NCBI RefSeq assembly: GCF_932526225.1
Contig: NC_064042.1
Coordinates: 8,241,540-8,301,539 of the forward strand
Source of the DNA: Nematostella vectensis
Lineage: Eukaryota; Cnidaria; Anthozoa; Actiniaria; Edwardsiidae
Direction of reading: 5' to 3'
Length of the DNA stretch: 60,000 nucleotides
Shown: one piece after another, positions 51,501 to 57,500 of the stretch
Layout: each line of letters begins with the position of its first letter
How positions within the stretch are numbered: position 1 is the first letter of the stretch
Position numbers and translations under genes: made by a program
Notes under the pieces: model-generated
Database searches by the model: none
What the model saw: only the letters and a program-made list of their open reading frames with translations
What the model was told of the DNA's origin: nothing

Positions 51501-54500
51501 AGTGATAAGCGTTGTTAAGTGATAAGCCCTGTTAAGTGATAAGCGCTTTTAAGTGGTAAGCGTTGTTAAGTGGTAAGCGTTGTTAAGTGATAAGCGTTGT
51601 TAAGTGGTAAGCGTTGTTAAGTGATAAGCCCTGTTAAGTGATAAGCGCTTTTAAGTGGTAAGCGTTGTTAAGTGGTAAGCGTTGTTAAGTGGTAAGCGTT
51701 GTTAAGTGGTAAGCGTTGTTAAGTGGTAAGCGTTGTTAAGTGGTAAGCGTTGTTAAGTGATAAGCGCTTTTAAGTGGTAAGTGTTGTTAGGTGGTAAGCG
51801 TTGTTAGGTGGTAAGCGTTGTTAAGTGACAAGCGTTGTTAAGTGATAAGCGTTGTTAAGTGATAAGCGCTTTTAAGTGGTAAGTGTTGTTAGGTGGTAAG
51901 CGTTGTTAGGTGATAAGCGTTAAGTGGTAAGCGTTGTTAGGTGGTAAGCGTTGTTAAGTGACAAGCGTTGTTAAGTGGTAAGCGTTGTTAAGTGATAAGC
52001 GCTTTTAAGTGGTAAGTGTTGTTAGGTGGTAAGCGTTGTTAGGTGATAAGCGTTAAGTGGTAAGCGTTGTTAAGTGGTAAGCGTTGTTAAGTGGTAAGCG
52101 TTGTTAAGTGATAAGCGTTGTTAAGTGATAAGCGTTGTTAAGTGATAAGCGTTTTTAAGTGGTAAGCGTTTTTAAGTGGTAAGCGTTGTTATGTGGTAAG
52201 CGTTGTTAAGTGGTAAGCGTTGTTAAGTGGTAAGCGTTGTTAAGTGATAAGCGTTGTTAAGTGGTAAGCGTTGTTAAGTGGTAAGCGTTGTTAAGTGATA
52301 AGCGTTTTTAAGTGGTAAGCGTTGTTAGGTGGTAAGCGTTGTTAAGTGGTAAGCGAGGAGGGTGTCACTACCACACCCATGTAAGGTAGGATAAGGGTGA
52401 AACTTGAAGGGCGTAGAACCGAGCTGTTGTATTGTTAGGTAGGCCTTGGAGGTGGACAGGTATAAAATTTAGAAAGGTTGTAAGCAAGATTAGGTGTCGT
52501 CACCACAACCATGCGTGTTGGGATGGTTTTCCAACTATGGGTATTTTGCACAAAAAAGAAAAAAACATTATTCTAAGAAACTAAATGCTAAAAATAACCT
52601 TAACAACTAATCAACTCAAGAACCAGTATAAGGCTAACTGTAAAGTATACAGTTACTTACTTGTGGGTTTTACTGTATTTTGTACGTGATTTCAGCCGAT
52701 AAGAGTACAGCTGTTCCAAGGACCAGTGGGCAGGGCAAAATGCGCAAAAAGATCTCTGTGATCCTCCCTCCAGAGATTCAGTTGCCGTCCCCAGGGGTAG
52801 ACTACACAGGACTGTCTGGGGAGGAGTCCATTGAGATACAGAATGCGCTCACTAAGGCGTTCTACATTAGAGTCAGTAGGTGAGTAAGGGACAGGGTGAG
52901 GCTGTTTATTGCAGCACATAATTGTTATCGTCGTCGTGATTGTTGTTTAACATAAACACTGTACTATTCGCTACAAATAGATACAACTCTGCCATAACCA
53001 TCATTATCATCAACATCAGCAACAGCGACATCAGTACCATCATAAGAATTATCCTCAACGTTACGAATAGCCACATCAATGCCATCATGATAAATATCAA
53101 CAGCGACATCAATACCATTAAAATCATCATCATCAACATTATGAACAGCGACATCAGTACCATCATAAGAATTATCATCAACGTCACGAATAGCCACATC
53201 AATTCCATCATGATAAATATCAACAGCGACATCAATACCATTAAAATCATTGTCAACATTATCAACAGCGACATGAGTACCATCATAAGAATTATTATCA
53301 ACGTCACGAATAGCCACATCAATGCCATCATGATAAATATCAACAGCGACATCAATACCATTAAAATCATTGTCAACATTATCAACAGCGACATGAGTAC
53401 CATCATAAGAATTATTATCAACGTCACGAATAGCAACATCAATGCCATCATTATAAATATCAACAGCGACATCAATACCATTAAAATCGCCACCAGCAGT
53501 ATTCTAAAATCATGATAATCATTATCGTTAGTCATTCATTATTACCTTCCACAAACCAATACCAATATACCAGTATTTGTTTCCCGAATTTGCATATTTT
53601 ATTTTGCCAGGATTTTTTGCATATGTCTTATCTCTCTTTTTTTCTCCTTGCGTTTTACCTACCATCATTTCCCCTTCCTTTGTCTTGTAGAGAAATATAT
53701 ATAACCAATGTCACCCATCCTTTGTCACTCGTCCTTTGTTTTGTAGGAGTTTCTATGATCAGCGTCACCCACCCTTAACTACTCATCCTTTGTTTTGTAG
53801 GAGTATCTATGACCAGCGTCACCCACCCTTAACTACTCATCCTTTGTTTTGTAGGAGTATCTATGACCAGCGTCACCCACCCTTAACTACTCATCCTTTG
53901 TTTTGTAGGAGTTTCTATGACCAGCGTCACCCACCCTTAACTACTCATCCTTTGTTTTGTAGGAGTATCTATGACCAGCGTCACCCACCCTTAACTACTC
54001 ATCCTTTGTTTTGTAGGAGTATCTATGACCAGCGTCACCCACCCTTAACTACTCATCCTTTGTTTTGTAGGAGTATCTATGACCAGCGTCACCCACCCTT
54101 AACTACTCATCCTTTGTTTTGTAGGAGTATCTATGACCAGCGTCACCCACCCTTAACTACTCATCCTTTGTTTTGTAGGAGTTTCTATGACCAGCGTCAC
54201 CCACCCTTAACTACTCATCCTTTGTTTTGTAGGAGTATCTATGACCAGCGTCACCCACCCTTAACTACTCATCCTTTGTTTTGTAGGAGTATCTATGACC
54301 AGCGTCACCCACCCTTAACTACTCATCCTTTGTTTTGTAGGAGTATCTATGACCAGCGTCACCCACCCTTAACTACTCATCCTTTGTTTTGTAGGAGTAT
54401 CTATGACCAGCGTCACCCACCCTTAACTACTCATCCTTTGTTTTGTAGGAGTATCTATGACCAGCGTCACCCACCCTTAACTACTCATCCTTTGTTTTGT

Positions 54501-57500
54501 AGGAGTATCTATGACCAGCGTCACCCACCCTTAACTACTCATCCTTTGTTTTGTAGGAGTTTCTATGACCAGCGTCACCCACCCTTAACTACTCATCCTT
54601 TGTTTTGTAGGAGTATCTATGACCAGCGTCACCCACCCTTAACTACTCATCCTTTGTTTTGTAGGAGTATCTATGACCAGCGTCACCCACCCTTAACTAC
54701 TCATCCTTTGTTTTGTAGGAGTATCTATGACCAGCGTCACCCACCCTTAACTACTCATCCTTTGTTTTGTAGGAGTATCTATGACCGACACAGACTGCTC
54801 TTCGGTTCACTAGTGTATCTAGTTTCACGGATGCTAGGCGAGGATCACACAGATTTCACTACCCAGGAGATAGAGATTCTCTTAGGTAATCATTTCTTTC
54901 GTCTTACCTTAATACCGCATTGTCACCAGTTTACTTCCGGAGGTCCGACGGAAACCTCAACCGTTAAAAGACAAAAGAATCTATTAAAATCCGAGATATT
55001 TAACAGGCAATCCGCTCTAAATTATCAATCAGATCCTCAAAGAAACTTCCAATAAACACACTGCTTTCAATATTTTGAAATATTTTTCGCGTTTTCCGTT
55101 AAAAATCATCGGATATTGTTACGTAATATGCGGCTTTAATGCCTGAGCTGTTACTACTGATAAAGAAGGCAGAAACAAACAAAAAATTGTATCCCGCTTT
55201 GCTTCAGTATTGTAATGGTTATATTAACTTTACAGACAAGGCTCCTGCTAGTGGCGTGTCGCTGTCCGACTGGGACCCAACCCTCGTTCCCCCTAGCTGG
55301 GTACCCTATCCCGTTTGGCAATCAATCCTTGCGATGTCCACCCTTAATGGACCGCTAGACGGCGTGTGCGTCCACATTGCCGCCAACTCGACTGAGTGGA
55401 GAAGCTGGTACGAGTCTGACTCGCCCGAGTCTCTCTCGTGTCCATTGGACCACAGGGAGGACGCACCACCGACTTCAACCTTACACAAACTGTTATTAAT
55501 ACGTTGTTTGAGGCCCGACAGGTACGAGCTTCTTCTGATGTGATACGTTTATGTAGCGTTCCGGATTTGAACGAAAGCACCAACGGCAATGAATGTAAAA
55601 GGTGTTTTGTATTTTCTTATTTCCAAGCAATTTGTTACTTTAAGGTTCGAACCAGCAATGCGTGCGGCAGTCACAGAATCTTTGGACAGCCTAATTGAGA
55701 GGGAACCTCCTTCCTTTGAGTCCATGCTTTCCGCCTTCATCACGTCCATTCCTGTATTTATCTTGATTCCGGAGCACCATTCCTTCAGCTCGCCACACTC
55801 CGTACGGCCTGTGGAAACTATACTGCAGCTTGCGCAGGTATTAACCCGATCAGCGCCCTTTTATGACTTTTAGCAATGAATTACTAACAATGAATTGTAG
55901 CCTCGAGCATGATGAAAAAAAATAGTTATAGCCAAATTCGTTGTTGCGCGCGTAGTCATTCAAACCAAACAATCAAAACCAGACAAACCGCCCGCTTGTG
56001 TCTAACTACGCGCTATTCCCAAACTAGACATGAATTTTGGATTCGCTCTGGTCGCGCAACAACGAATTTGGCTTTATAGTCGTTGCTCGTAACGCGTCTG
56101 GTTGGTTTCGTGCATCTTTTTGTCTTTGTTACGCAGTCACAGAAAGTGTCCTGTAGACACATAGCAGTCGGCCACGGTCAGGAGGAGTTGATTGACGTCG
56201 CCTTGGCAACAGCCATCCGAACAGACTGCTGGTTGATTATTGACAAGCTCCACTTGGCCTCTCGACAGTTGTTAGATCACTTGTACAATCGACTCTTGAG
56301 GCTCCACCTCCAAGCCGGTAAGATATCAAAACCTTTTCATCACTTGTAGAATCGTCTCTTGAGATTTGTACAGGACCCGAAACGATCCAAGGACCCGAAA
56401 TGGTCCCAGGACCCGAACTGGTCCCCAAAAGTACCCCAACTGATCCTCGGACCCGAAACGATACCGAGGAGTCCCCTTCTACTACCGATGCAAAATATTA
56501 AGAGGATGTGGCTTTTGTTGAAAGCAATATTATGTGAGTTTTGAATTTCCTCATGTAGTCGTGCGTACACCCCGGCATGATCTCATGATATGATAGGTCT
56601 TTCATTCACCGAAAACAAACATGCCAAAAAATAACTTTAAAACATTTCGCTTCCTATGAAAAGCAGCATGTCCTATCTGTAAAGACTTTCTTTTATGGCT
56701 TGTTATGTAAAAATGATTTATTCACGCCGGGTTCTTCAAATTACTATCACAAAGAATTGTTAGTTGACCCCAATTTCTGACTCAACCACTGTATTCCCCC
56801 GCAGTTGTATATTAAAATCTTAATACTATAGTTTTAGTTAATGTAAATTGCCTTTTAATAACACAAAGCTAAATGTTTCATATGTTTTTAAAACTGAAAG
56901 CCAATCCTTACACATTCCTTTAGTTGTCCATTACTATAATTCCTTGGGGTTCATTTCGGGGACTCTTGGGGATCGTTTCGGGTCCCGGGATCAGTTTGGG
57001 AACTTTTGGGCATCGTTTCGGGTCCTGCGATCGTTTCGGGTCCTGTACAGATTCCACCTCCAAGCTGGTAAGATATCACAACCTTTTCTAAAGGCCATGA
57101 TATTTGCGACATATTAGTGTCGTTATAATAACTGCGATTTCGAGGATTCTGTGCACTCGGTATAAGGTATTCCATCTTCATTTAAAAATATATATGGAAT
57201 ATATAATATATGGAACTTTTCCATATATCAAGCACAAAATGTAATTCCTTTATTGCGATTTCGAGGATTCTGTGCACTCACGCTCAGGTATTCCGATGGA
57301 AAAACTGCATTTCAGCTCCATTTTTTTTTTTTAATCTTGAAGCTTTTCATATACCAAGCATAAAATGTAATTCCTTCAAGAATAAAAATTTGAGTTGCAC
57401 AGACAAGGAAGTTCACAGAATACACAAAATCGCAATAAATAAAATATGCTGGGATGTGACATTTGACTTGGATGTCTCCTTTCCTTCTAATTCCTCCCCC

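Noticed and set aside
47797-52353. Telomere-like or centromere-like satellite
   Set aside because: The 17-bp unit is not a known telomeric repeat and lies in an intron of a continuing gene, so no chromosomal-structure role is supported.
52906-53535. Long open frames on both strands (about 190 and 209 codons)
   Set aside because: An ATC/GAT-rich minisatellite with a period divisible by three; the compositions are extreme (I/N/S or M/L/V only).
53736-55055. 439-codon open frame with 18-residue repeats
   Set aside because: It is the 54-bp intronic satellite read through into exon 62. Only the last part (from 54773) is supported as coding; the potential for in-frame splice variants is reported as a finding instead.
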